A DNA stretch of 64,000 nucleotides from Paenibacillus endoradicis. Its GTDB lineage: Bacteria; Bacillota; Bacilli; Paenibacillales; Paenibacillaceae. A model generated the notes under the pieces. It searched no databases. It saw only the letters and a list, made by a program, of their open reading frames with translations, and was not told where the DNA came from. The DNA is taken from NCBI RefSeq assembly GCF_024721975.1, contig NZ_JANQBB010000002.1:186001-250000 (forward strand). Direction: 5' to 3'. Below, in pieces: positions 26,568 through 36,500 of this stretch (its first letter is position 1; every line of letters starts with the position of its first letter). The position numbers were made by a program, and so were the translations under genes.

Positions 26568-29542
26568 TCTGTTGTTCCTCCTTCGCTAGCTAGATCAAGT
26601 CCAAATTCTTCACGCTTCTTAGATAGCTCTTTATCAATTTCTTTCACACCATCTTCAACGGATTCACGAACGATGCGTCCACTAAGTACAATTTCATTCC
26701 ACATATTAGCGATGTAACGTGTTGTATAGTATCCGCCTAGAACAACTTCACGTTCACGGAACCACTCCCACTGTTCAAGAATCGCTTCAATATCTTGGGC
26801 TTGCCATGGCAATCGTTGCAAAGCTTCGACGTTAGCTGTATTCCAACGTGCTTCAACACCAAGTAATGCTTCAAGCTCAGAACCAAATCGTTCTTGTGCA
26901 TCTGCACTCGTCCACCATTTCAAGAACTCCCAAGCTTCTGCTTGACGGTCAGAACTCTTGAAGATAATTCCCGTTTGTGCAAGACCACCTGTAGATCGAT
27001 TAATTTCACCATTTTCCTGCTTGATACCAGGCATTGGCTTCATTCCCCACCAACCTGTTAACTCAGGAGCAGCTGTAGACAATAGAATATATGTGGAGTA
27101 ATCTGCTACTCCAATCGGCATTTCACCTGAACGGAAGCGGTTATAGAAATCGGCTTGCTTCTCAATTTTGTAGTTTGTGAAAAGACCAGTCCACATCTTC
27201 ATTGCCTTCAATGCTTCAGGTGAATCTAATGCAGACTTACTGCCACTCTCAACATAGAAATCTCCACCATTTTGGAATAAGAATGGAGCGAATTCATTAA
27301 TAGCTTGTTTCGTATCATTAATAGCATGTGGATAGAAGAAATCCATACCGTTCTGTTGAAGGATAGGAATAAGTTCCATCACATCATCCCAAGTTTCTGG
27401 CATTTCATCTTCTGAATAACCAAGCTCTGCCATAATATCTTTACGATAGAACAGCATAAAGAAATTTTGATTTTCAGGTAAAGCGAAGTTACCACCATCG
27501 TATTTATAAGGAATTAGAGCACCAGGTCTGAACCGGGCTGCAACTTCCTCATAATCGTCGAAGGAACCAAGATCAACTAATGCATTACGAACCGCAAAGT
27601 CAATTGGAACTTCTCCCTCAACACCAAGCGCAACGTCTGGTGCAAGACCAGATGTATTAGCTAACATTAATAGCTGCATTTGGTTTGCTGGAATAACATT
27701 CACATTGATCTTAATGCCACTTTCAGGTGTGAAATCTTCATCAATCATCTGTTTGATAATATCAGCCCAATCACGACCACGAGCGATCCATACATCTAAT
27801 ACTTCCTCATCCTTGTCATAAACTGTACCAACACCACCATAGTTATTAGTGAACGTAAGTGCTAGATCACTAATACTAGTTCCAACACGTACTATAATTG
27901 GTGCAGCAGGGCGAGGCCACTCTTGATCTGGTGATTTCACGATAAGGTAGTCTAGCAATAAGCTCTGTTTACTTAGATTATTAACCCAAAGTCCAAGAGC
28001 AGATTGCAATTCACGGAACTGTAATAGTCTAGCAGGAATTGAACGTGTATCTTTGGACATATCTACTAGTACGCCTCTTGCTTCATATAAAGTACTTAAC
28101 TCCGAGCTACCTTCTTCTACGCCGAATAAAGTTAATAGTGTAATGGCATCCTCAATATTCCAAGCCATTGTCTCTAGACGTTCAATAATGTTCGGAATAT
28201 TTCGCTCGAGCTTCCAATCCGCATTCGGATCGGGGTTAGTACCTGTTACTCGAATGACTTCGCGAGTAAGTAATGACATCTTCTGAGAAGTATCACTTAC
28301 AAGCTCAAGTACTTCACCAAGATCGCCCACTTGAACTTCCATACGAATGGTGTTTGTTCCCTTTTCAAGATAGAATAAATAGTCTTCTTCATTCGATTGA
28401 CTTAAATTACTAATTTGCCATTCTTGTTTATATGGGAAAGGAACCGAATTCATCTCTTTGAATGGTAATTCACCATTAATATAAACTTTACGTTGTACTG
28501 GAAATCCGTTAAGGAACCATTGTCCAAAGCGTGCTCCTATATTGTATAAACCGCTCTCAGGAACTTCAATTTCCCATTCTGCCCATTGACCACCATCACG
28601 CCAGCTCAATCCTCCAAAACTGTTAAGGACTTTCGAGCTACTACTAAATGGTTCCGTATCAGGCTCACGGTCTTCTATTCGTTTTAAAGTTGGATCTGAT
28701 CTTAGCGTCGATAATTCGGCTTGGAACTTCAAGTTAATCCCTGTCGTTTCTTTATAGCCATTGTTAGCATAAGTTTCAGATACCTCTGCATAGTTAGGCA
28801 CTGTTTTGGGTGCATAAATATGTAACTGCCCAATGGCACCAGGCTCACGGATTGCTTCAATCCGAATCGTATGTGTACCTTTGCTTAGGAAGAAACGGAA
28901 GCCTTCTGCTACCTTTGCTTCAGCATCGATGAAATCACGATACTGCCATCCGAATACCTCTTCACGCTTCGGATTGTACTCATTATCTTGGTTGTCATAC
29001 CATGGATCTCCATACTCCTGCCACATACGTTGGAATTCCACTTGTTTTGCTTGATAGAATGGATATCCTCCATCTACTTGAATACTTCTTACTAAACCTG
29101 AACGTTTACCTTCAAGTGCATAATAATCCATCCCAATCTGATAGAAACCATCAGACGGTATAGATACTTCATACTCTACCCAGCTCTTTTCATCTTGCAG
29201 GGCAACAACACTTCCAAATTGACCATCTAAATTCTGTTCAATGCTGGTTCCTTCTGCACTAATGGAACTGTAATCAGTAGAAGGAATTGTAATATGTAGA
29301 TCTGATACATCTGAGAATCCTTGACCAACGTAGCTATAATAGTATTTATAATAGGATTGCTCTAACAAATTAGATGAGTTTTCATCTTCTAACAATGTAT
29401 CTTCATTTATATCCGCATGGCGTGTTACATCGTCCATAACATTTTGATCAAAACTTCTATTGTTAGCCCACCACAATGCAACTAACGTCAAAACAACTAA
29501 TATCAATATAGTTCCTGTGTATTTTCTCAGAAATCTTACCAA
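26564..29542 (-). CDS. Giant membrane-anchored extracellular solute-binding protein with N-terminal beta-sandwich modules
   Basis: Numbered from the chosen start, the protein has about 992 residues, roughly twice the usual size. It begins with a signal anchor (about 7-25) without a lipobox. Two CBM-like beta-sandwich modules follow, at about 75-240 (WVEYEVSIPSDGFYQIGMDY) and 265-430 (WAEWEIEVPESGLYNIGARF). A helical linker spans about 435-545. A family-1 solute-binding domain occupies about 555-965 (DIIKQMIDEDFTPESGIKIN onward). The start is probably TTG at 29542, 7 bases after GGGGGG; a TTG at 29557 overlaps that site. A binding protein fused to two carbohydrate-binding-like modules suggests capture of long polymer or oligomer chains. 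The gene follows the smaller binding-protein gene with a hairpin between them. Confidence 0.85.
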   Translation of the reverse strand: MVRFLRKYTGTILILVVLTLVALWWANNRSFDQNVMDDVTRHADINEDTLLEDENSSNLLEQSYYKYYYSYVGQGFSDVSDLHITIPSTDYSSISAEGTSIEQNLDGQFGSVVALQDEKSWVEYEVSIPSDGFYQIGMDYYALEGKRSGLVRSIQVDGGYPFYQAKQVEFQRMWQEYGDPWYDNQDNEYNPKREEVFGWQYRDFIDAEAKVAEGFRFFLSKGTHTIRIEAIREPGAIGQLHIYAPKTVPNYAEVSETYANNGYKETTGINLKFQAELSTLRSDPTLKRIEDREPDTEPFSSSSKVLNSFGGLSWRDGGQWAEWEIEVPESGLYNIGARFGQWFLNGFPVQRKVYINGELPFKEMNSVPFPYKQEWQISNLSQSNEEDYLFYLEKGTNTIRMEVQVGDLGEVLELVSDTSQKMSLLTREVIRVTGTNPDPNADWKLERNIPNIIERLETMAWNIEDAITLLTLFGVEEGSSELSTLYEARGVLVDMSKDTRSIPARLLQFRELQSALGLWVNNLSKQSLLLDYLIVKSPDQEWPRPAAPIIVRVGTSISDLALTFTNNYGGVGTVYDKDEEVLDVWIARGRDWADIIKQMIDEDFTPESGIKINVNVIPANQMQLLMLANTSGLAPDVALGVEGEVPIDFAVRNALVDLGSFDDYEEVAARFRPGALIPYKYDGGNFALPENQNFFMLFYRKDIMAELGYSEDEMPETWDDVMELIPILQQNGMDFFYPHAINDTKQAINEFAPFLFQNGGDFYVESGSKSALDSPEALKAMKMWTGLFTNYKIEKQADFYNRFRSGEMPIGVADYSTYILLSTAAPELTGWWGMKPMPGIKQENGEINRSTGGLAQTGIIFKSSDRQAEAWEFLKWWTSADAQERFGSELEALLGVEARWNTANVEALQRLPWQAQDIEAILEQWEWFREREVVLGGYYTTRYIANMWNEIVLSGRIVRESVEDGVKEIDKELSKKREEFGLDLASEGGTTE

Positions 29543-29590
29543 GCGGTGTCCCCCCAATCATAATCACGTATCTTTTCTCGGTTAAATAGC

Positions 29591-29619
29591 CCGAATCAAG
29601 TCGGGGCGACTTGATTCGG
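29591..29619 (-). terminator. Intra-operon hairpin between the two binding-protein genes
   Basis: CCGAATCAAGTCG (29591-29603) and CGACTTGATTCGG (29607-29619) form a 13-bp perfect stem with a tiny loop and no strong T-tract. It probably raises the level of the upstream binding-protein message relative to the rest of the operon. Confidence 0.65.
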
Positions 29620-29639
29620 ATTACATTACTATTCAGTCA

Positions 29640-31040
29640 TTATTTTCCTAGCTCTGTTTTCAACTTAGCAATATCTTCAGCAAGGATTGATTCTGCATCT
29701 TCCTTAGCAAGTTGCAATGTTGTACGAGAGTCAACGTTATTATCTAGTGCATCAAGAATACGAGGTACCCAGATACCCCAACCTGCTCCATCAAGCGGGT
29801 TAAGACGTTTTGTTGGAGTTTCTGAAGCTAGTTGCTCATAGAATTTGAAATCTTCTTGACCACCAAGGAATTCACTAGTATGGCTAGCATACCAATCTTT
29901 TTGTGCAATATCTGAATAACCAGGTTGGATGGAATGTTTCGTCCAAATTTTCCAAGCATTTTCAGAACGCATTGCCCATTGTAGGTATACCCATGCTGCT
30001 TCTTTGTTTTCTGATTGAGAAGGAATTACGAAGCTTGAACCACCGATTGGGTAGTTAATACCGAATGGTAAGTTAGTTGCTCTCCACTTACCAGATAGTT
30101 CAGGGAAGTTTGTTTCAAGGTCACGTGCACCCCAAGAACCAAGTGCCAAACCGATTAACTGACCAGATTGTACTAGAGGTTTACCTTCATCAGTTCCATA
30201 AGGAAGATGTGGAGCCCAGTTCATTTGGTTACCACGTTTTGTATAATCAAGAATGCTAACTAACTTATCGTTATCACGAATCCAAGTTAAGTTATCATCG
30301 AAATATCCGATTTCATCGCCAGCCCAGTGGATAGGGCCGTCACGCCATTCAAATAGGAACTTCCCATTTGCTGTTGCCGCTTTTGTAAGTGCAAGGAAGT
30401 TTTCTGGATCCTTGATGTATTCACCAAGTTCAGTTGGATCATTTGGGTACCCAAGTTCTTCCATAATATCAGCACGATAGTACCATACACCTGGAGTTGA
30501 ATCCCAAGGCATACCTAGTAATTCAGTACCATCTGGGCTCATCCAACGCTCCCAGTTATATGCAGGTACAAACTCTTTATATTTACCAGCGTTATATGGT
30601 TCAGCTAGTAGATTTTCAAGTACGCCACCTGTTGCATAGCGAGTAAAGTTACCAACTTCTACTTCAGCGATATCTGGAGCCCCAGTACCACTCGCTAAAG
30701 CCGTTTGTAAATTATTGTGTAGATCCTCGAAAGGTACAAACACAGGAGTTACTTTAATATTTGGATACTCAGCCATAAATGCTGTTGCTACTTCTTCGAA
30801 AATATTTTCGTTAAATACCCACATTGTTACTTCACCAGTTACATCTTTACCGAAATCTTCTACTACAGGAGCAGTTTCGCCGCCCTCAGGAGTAGTGCCT
30901 TCATTCGTATTACCTTCATTGTTTGTTACAGGAGTAGTATTGCCGTTGTTACTTCCGCCATTGCCACCGGAGCAAGCTGACAACACTAATATTAGTGCAA
31001 GTAGTACAAACATCATTTTGCTAAACTTTGCGAATTTCAT
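29640..31040 (-). CDS. Sugar-binding lipoprotein, first gene of the nine-gene operon
   Basis: A signal peptide with lipobox VLSAC is followed by a Gly/Asn/Thr linker and a family-1 extracellular sugar-binding domain of about 410 residues (VTGEVTMWVFNENIFEEVA). The ATG at 31040 has an AGGAGG site. It is promoter-proximal and is followed by a strong hairpin, so it should be the most abundant product of the operon. It shares no obvious close identity with the paralogous pair in the first locus. It could feed either of the two permease pairs downstream. Confidence 0.93.
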   Translation of the reverse strand: MKFAKFSKMMFVLLALILVLSACSGGNGGSNNGNTTPVTNNEGNTNEGTTPEGGETAPVVEDFGKDVTGEVTMWVFNENIFEEVATAFMAEYPNIKVTPVFVPFEDLHNNLQTALASGTGAPDIAEVEVGNFTRYATGGVLENLLAEPYNAGKYKEFVPAYNWERWMSPDGTELLGMPWDSTPGVWYYRADIMEELGYPNDPTELGEYIKDPENFLALTKAATANGKFLFEWRDGPIHWAGDEIGYFDDNLTWIRDNDKLVSILDYTKRGNQMNWAPHLPYGTDEGKPLVQSGQLIGLALGSWGARDLETNFPELSGKWRATNLPFGINYPIGGSSFVIPSQSENKEAAWVYLQWAMRSENAWKIWTKHSIQPGYSDIAQKDWYASHTSEFLGGQEDFKFYEQLASETPTKRLNPLDGAGWGIWVPRILDALDNNVDSRTTLQLAKEDAESILAEDIAKLKTELGK

Positions 31041-31191
31041 TCTTTAACCTCCTATAAGTTCTTTTTTTGAAGAAGCTTTTGATGTGTGACCCCTGATGTT
31101 GTCTGATTAATATAAGCATTAACGATATTCGACATTTCACAACTATTTCTGCCTTTTTCATTTTGTAACGGTATTCATATTGCACAAACCA

Positions 31192-31205
31192 TGCAATCGC
31201 TTACA
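31192..31205. promoter_or_regulatory. cre-like site before the nine-gene operon
   Basis: TGCAATCGCTTACA matches the cre consensus at 12 of 14 positions. It lies about 150 bases upstream of the first gene, so it is at or above the promoter. Confidence 0.4.
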
Positions 31206-31247
31206 CTTGCTACAAAAAAAGAAATTTTGCATATTTACAGGCTGAAA

Positions 31248-31261
31248 AGGAAGCGTTATCA
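31248..31261. promoter_or_regulatory. Second cre-like site before the nine-gene operon
   Basis: AGGAAGCGTTATCA matches the cre consensus at 12 of 14 positions, about 55 bases upstream of the first site. Weak alone; the pairing makes it more credible. Confidence 0.3.
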
Positions 31262-31271
31262 CCTTACTAGC

Positions 31272-31341
31272 GTTTATCGTTTATGTCTATGTTAATAGAT
31301 TACTTATTTATTAATGATTAGTCAATACATAAACGATAAAC
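31272..31341. repeat. 15-bp perfect inverted repeat with 40-base spacer
   Basis: GTTTATCGTTTATGT (31272-31286) and ACATAAACGATAAAC (31327-31341) are perfect inverted copies just after the GH43 lipoprotein gene and upstream of the nine-gene operon. No T-tract follows, so an operator or looping site is as likely as a terminator. The remainder of the 31041-31355 gap holds the cre-like sites. Confidence 0.55.
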
Positions 31342-31355
31342 TTTTAATATTTTTT

Positions 31356-33530
31356 TTATTGGAAACTTTCCACTAGCCAAACTTGCCAATCTTCACCGTT
31401 AATTTGGTCAAATGATAGATTCTCATACTTGTTTGGATCAGCCGAAATAGCTATTGGAGATACATCTGTCTCCACATTTTTTAATAGATAACTACCTTCT
31501 TCTGAATATAAGAAATTCCAACGTTGTTCAGGTAAATGCTGCAATTCTAGTTGAACAACACCGTCTGATGTAGCCGTCATATAATAACCACTTATTGAAT
31601 TTCTAATATAGTAACTACCATCCTCGGCATACTCCAACGTCCACCCTTGTGCAGCGGTTTTGGTCTCAATATATTGACGATATCCTTCTGCTAGCTTCTT
31701 AGAACCATTATTAGGCTGTAGCATATTGCCAGTTTGACGATTACGGAATGATAACTCTTCGCCCTCTGGTAGTGTCGTTAACAGTCGAATATAGGAAATT
31801 TCAGCGGAACCATTAACATAAAGCTTAATCTGCTCATTCGTTTCGAGATCAATATCGGCCGATGCGTATTGCCATTTATTAACATCATTATGCAATATAT
31901 TAACTATTGTACTAGAATTTATCGTTTCTAGCTTCAAAATTTGTTTATCATTAGCATTTTTGTAAGCAATAGCTACTGTATAACGCCCCGCTTCTACAGG
32001 TACCTCATAAGAATATTCCGTGTTATTAGCAGTTACAGCTATGTCATCAAGTAATGACGCACGACTAAGTGCCATCCCTTGTAACAATTGACCATCACTA
32101 GCAGCTAAGTCTACATATGCCAGTTCTATATAATCAAGCTCCACTTGTTTTTGACTAAACGGCAATACAACAGTATTGACTCCACCTTGTAATGGGACGA
32201 CAATGCTAACCTTACTTAATTCTTTAGATTTTGATAGATCGATAGCGTAAGATTGACCATTAACTAGTATCTTTTGCTTCGTTATATCTCCATTATTAAT
32301 GTAGGCAACAGTTAATGTGTAGATCCCCGTAGCAGGAGCAATGATTTCATTAACCGTTACTTCTTGTCCACGTTTTTGCCACTGCAACGTATGACCATTT
32401 GATGCATGTTCATTGATCATTATTGCTTGAGCTGTCCCTTCCCAGTAATGTTCAAGTTCAAATCTAGCTTCACCCGAAGGCGACGGTATCGTATAACCTC
32501 TCGATACTGGTTCTCCTAACTGAGGTTGACCTTGATCATCATATTGATAAGGTTGAATCCTTACATTTCTAGCTTGATCACATCCATAACCTTTACCTAC
32601 TCCATCTACACCATGATAGACATGAATAAGCTCAGCCCCATCAGGTGACTCGACAAACGAACCATGTCCTGGTCCATATGCATTAGCATCTGCATTTGAC
32701 ATGAAGATAGGTTCTAGAGATTTCTCCCAAGAAGCAGGGTCCATCAGATCACTATCTACATTAGCGCTAAGAGCACCCATATTATAGTTTGCATCACAGA
32801 AACTCGCCGAATAAGTAATAAATATGCGATCACCATGCTTAATGACTTCTGGTCCTTCCGTCACACGGGCACCAGCAATAATTTCCCAATCATATTCTGG
32901 CTCAGTTAGCATAATTCGACTTTCTGCAATCGTCCATGGATTCTCAAGAGGTGCCATATACAAAGAATTACCTTTGGCTCCTGCACCTGACCACATCATA
33001 TACCAAGTTCCTTGATGTTCGAATAATGAAGCATCAATCTGGAACACTTCATAACCTGTTCGAATTTGACCTTTCAATTCCCACTCACCTTCAAGTGGGT
33101 TAGCTGAACTATTCTCTAGTACATACATGCGATGGTCAAAGTCACTTCCTTCTCTAGCAGCAGAGAAATAGATGTACCATTTCCCATCAATGTGATACAT
33201 TTCCGGTGCCCATATGTTTTTACTCATAATGCCACTTTCATTCTTTTCCCAGACTACCTTAGGTTCTGCATAGGCTAGACTAGTAATTGATGAGGCACGA
33301 CGTACTTCTAATCGATCATATTCTGGTACAGAAGCGATCATGTAGTAATAGCCATCACTATGCTCATATATCCAAGGATCTGCTCGTTCTAATACAATCG
33401 GATTACTATAGTAAAGTGAGTTCGGATTACTCGTTGAATAGGAGTAATCCGTCTCCTGTGGTGTTGAACTACATCCTGCTAATACTGTAAGAAGTAGAAT
33501 AATAACCAAAATATGACGACTAGCTTGCAT
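31356..33530 (-). CDS. Secreted GH43 lipoprotein with CBM-like and C-terminal ricin-like modules
   Basis: Lipobox VLAGC anchors the protein outside the cell. Residues 42-350 are a GH43 domain with likely catalytic residues in ERADPWIY (base), FQIDASLFE and VTEGPEVIK (acid). Two beta-sandwich modules of the CBM6/35 kind follow (about 355-475 and 480-590), and a C-terminal beta-trefoil-like region (about 595-724) resembles a degenerate ricin fold. The closest relative in the window is the cytoplasmic GH43 at 37558-38556. It starts on the last base of the GH51 stop codon (TAATG), so the two are translationally coupled. It is probably an arabinofuranosidase or an exo-acting arabinan enzyme; the exact GH43 subfamily is not settled. 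Confidence 0.87.
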   Translation of the reverse strand: MQASRHILVIILLLTVLAGCSSTPQETDYSYSTSNPNSLYYSNPIVLERADPWIYEHSDGYYYMIASVPEYDRLEVRRASSITSLAYAEPKVVWEKNESGIMSKNIWAPEMYHIDGKWYIYFSAAREGSDFDHRMYVLENSSANPLEGEWELKGQIRTGYEVFQIDASLFEHQGTWYMMWSGAGAKGNSLYMAPLENPWTIAESRIMLTEPEYDWEIIAGARVTEGPEVIKHGDRIFITYSASFCDANYNMGALSANVDSDLMDPASWEKSLEPIFMSNADANAYGPGHGSFVESPDGAELIHVYHGVDGVGKGYGCDQARNVRIQPYQYDDQGQPQLGEPVSRGYTIPSPSGEARFELEHYWEGTAQAIMINEHASNGHTLQWQKRGQEVTVNEIIAPATGIYTLTVAYINNGDITKQKILVNGQSYAIDLSKSKELSKVSIVVPLQGGVNTVVLPFSQKQVELDYIELAYVDLAASDGQLLQGMALSRASLLDDIAVTANNTEYSYEVPVEAGRYTVAIAYKNANDKQILKLETINSSTIVNILHNDVNKWQYASADIDLETNEQIKLYVNGSAEISYIRLLTTLPEGEELSFRNRQTGNMLQPNNGSKKLAEGYRQYIETKTAAQGWTLEYAEDGSYYIRNSISGYYMTATSDGVVQLELQHLPEQRWNFLYSEEGSYLLKNVETDVSPIAISADPNKYENLSFDQINGEDWQVWLVESFQ

Positions 33531-36500
33531 TACATCAACTCCAATATTAGAACTTGTACTGAATTAGCTGGGAGTTCTAATATTGCTTGACCGTCTTGCA
33601 TAACTAATGTTTGTTCTAATGGAGTAATAAGTTCAGCTGCCTTCTTATTTACATTCGGTGTATGAAGAAGACTAGCATCTCCGGTCAGTCGTATACAACG
33701 ATATTCTTCTTTTAGTGTAGCTTTACCAAATCCTATTTGAAGCGGCTTAGCCATAGCATCTGAATTTACTAGTTTCATATAGATAGCTTTTTCATCACGC
33801 GTAATAGAATAGAAAATCTCATTATTATAAGCTTCTAACTTGTATCGTAATGTAGTAATTTCTGGATTTATTTGATGATCCCGCTCATTAGATGATATCG
33901 AATGTGTACAACTTAATTCTTTACCATTGCTACCACCGTAATTCACACTAATATGATAAGCATGTCCATCCAACATTTGTTCGCTATATGCCGCACGCAT
34001 ATTACCAACCATTGTACTAGAAGAGAAATCTCCAAGCGTATAAGCTTCAACGCCCTGCTTAAACACTTTCAATCCTGTAGAGCAATCATGCTCTCCGATC
34101 ACATATTCAAGTACATTTACAGTAGACGTATTGGCATTAGTTAAGCCCACTCCTACATATATTCCGTCATTTCCATTTACTTTTTCCGCGATGACTTTAA
34201 CACGATAATTGCTCCAGCTTGGTTCATCTAAGTAGATACCTGTTCTTCCATTTCCAGACGGCGTCAATAGCAATCCTTCGCCTTCTGTCCATTGTCCCTG
34301 TGCATCATCAGATAACCATTGCCATTTACCATCTAAAGGTTGAGCGAAATTTTGTTCGAACAATGCGTTGTTGCTTTCATTGCAAATTACCGCTACATGC
34401 TTCAATAGCAATGTCGCCCCTACCGTTGATAACTGAATTCCACCTTGTGGTGCAAGTTGAACAGATTGACCATTACGATACGTATGATATTGACTAGACA
34501 AGACTTGCGTTCCAAGGTAACTTGCAAACATTTGTTGTACATAATAATTAGGCGTGAACCAAATACTTTCGTCATCGAACCAAATGCAATCCGGCGTCCA
34601 GCGATATGTTCCATCAGTTAACACTTTATTAAATAGCGGTGCGTAAGCTGCAAGTCTAACAACATCAGCATTATTCTCGAATCCTGTCATTACAGCTGCT
34701 TCTGCAATCGCACCCGCTAATGTGTTCTTATCATTAGATGCATATTCACCAACGAACACTTTTGACGTCTTCACTTCATCTGGCTGTCCATTAGCATCAA
34801 TCGCACGATAATAGTAATTGTAGCGATCAGCATTGCGAAGCAGATAATCGTTAGAACGATAATAGTGTTCATCTACAATCGTATCCATATAATGATCTTG
34901 ATGCTCATACCATGTAATATGTTCTTCCGAACTGCAACACCCATCAGTAAATGCGATAACCTCTGACCCTTCATAAGCACCACTTAAAAATTTCCAACCT
35001 TGTTGATACGCATCATCATCTGCTTGTGCACCTACTGTAGAAATAATTGTCAGCGGATGTGCTGGATAATTGTCTTTCATATATTGATCAATCGCTACTT
35101 TAAATTTCTCAAAGTTAGCAAAGAATTCAGTACCCCAGTTCTCGTTACCTACACCTAGATAACGAAGATCAAAAGGAGTTGGATGACCCATAGCTTTGCG
35201 CATTTGCGCCCATTCATTATGTTCAAAGTCTTCATTAATCGCAAAATCAATGAGATCTGTAAAATTCTTAATATAATAATCTCGCAAAGCTCCACCAGCA
35301 GGATTAGCATAATCGGAACGAGCTTGACAAAGTACACCACACGCCATAACTGGTAGTGGAGTCGCATTCAAGTCTTCGGCTAATTGGAAATATTCCATAT
35401 AACCTAAACCTAAAGTCATCATATATCCCCAAACATTAAAATTCTCTTTCCGAGTCTCAACATCACCTACAGAATGTTTCCAATCATAGACGTTATCCCA
35501 TACATGAGATCCTTCAGAAATACATCCGCCAGGGAATCGCAAGAAACTTGGCTTCATATTTTGCAGCGCTACGACCATATCTTTACGAAGTCGATAGTTA
35601 GAATTACCTTTATAATTTAATTGTGCAGTAGATGAACCTACTTCACTTGTAGAACCCCACACATTTTGCGGGAATAAAGAAATCATATCGATAGAAACGG
35701 TTTGATCAACTTGTAATGATATTTGTCCGAGTATCGTTTTGTTAGCTTCAAGTTCAAAATGAGGTACTCCCCCGTATTTATGCCATTGACCGTCTCCAAC
35801 TACTGCAATACTTAATACCTCACTTATTGGTTGAGCTTTATCATCTAATAGTTGCACCTTTATTGAGCAGGTAGCTTCCGCTTTAGCCCAGATGGAGAAA
35901 GTATAGCTTTCTCCGCTACGGAATGACATCGCACAATGATGATTACTATCATTGAACCCACGATTGAATAATGTTGCTTCAGGAGCTACCGTTACGTACG
36001 TATTATTCACATCTGCATTTGTAATACCAAAATGCTCATTAAGACCACCACTTTGCTCAACGGCTACGAGATCAAGATCACCATACCAACCGTCAAGTGG
36101 TGTGCGTTTTCTACCTGTAGAATGTGCATTTTCCCCACATACATGAGAGAAGCTATCGAAAGTAAACGATTCAAATGAGCGATTAAGAATAAGTTCTGCA
36201 TATATCCCGCCATCTGCTGCATTATTAATATCTTCATAGAATAGACCATACATAACTGGACTTACCTCAACGCCTTTACTTGCAGTATCAACGATAATTT
36301 CATATGGAATCGTAGAAGTTGGTAGCACAGATAGTTCGAATGTCTTCTCAATCGATGATTGTCCACGAATTAATTTGGCAGTCAATGTTACACCATAAGC
36401 TTGGGATAAATGTGTATTCACTTCTCCGTTATGTTGCAACACATTGGGATTAGAAGATGTCCATTCCAAAGTAACTTGCCCATTAAGTATAGAAGTAGGC

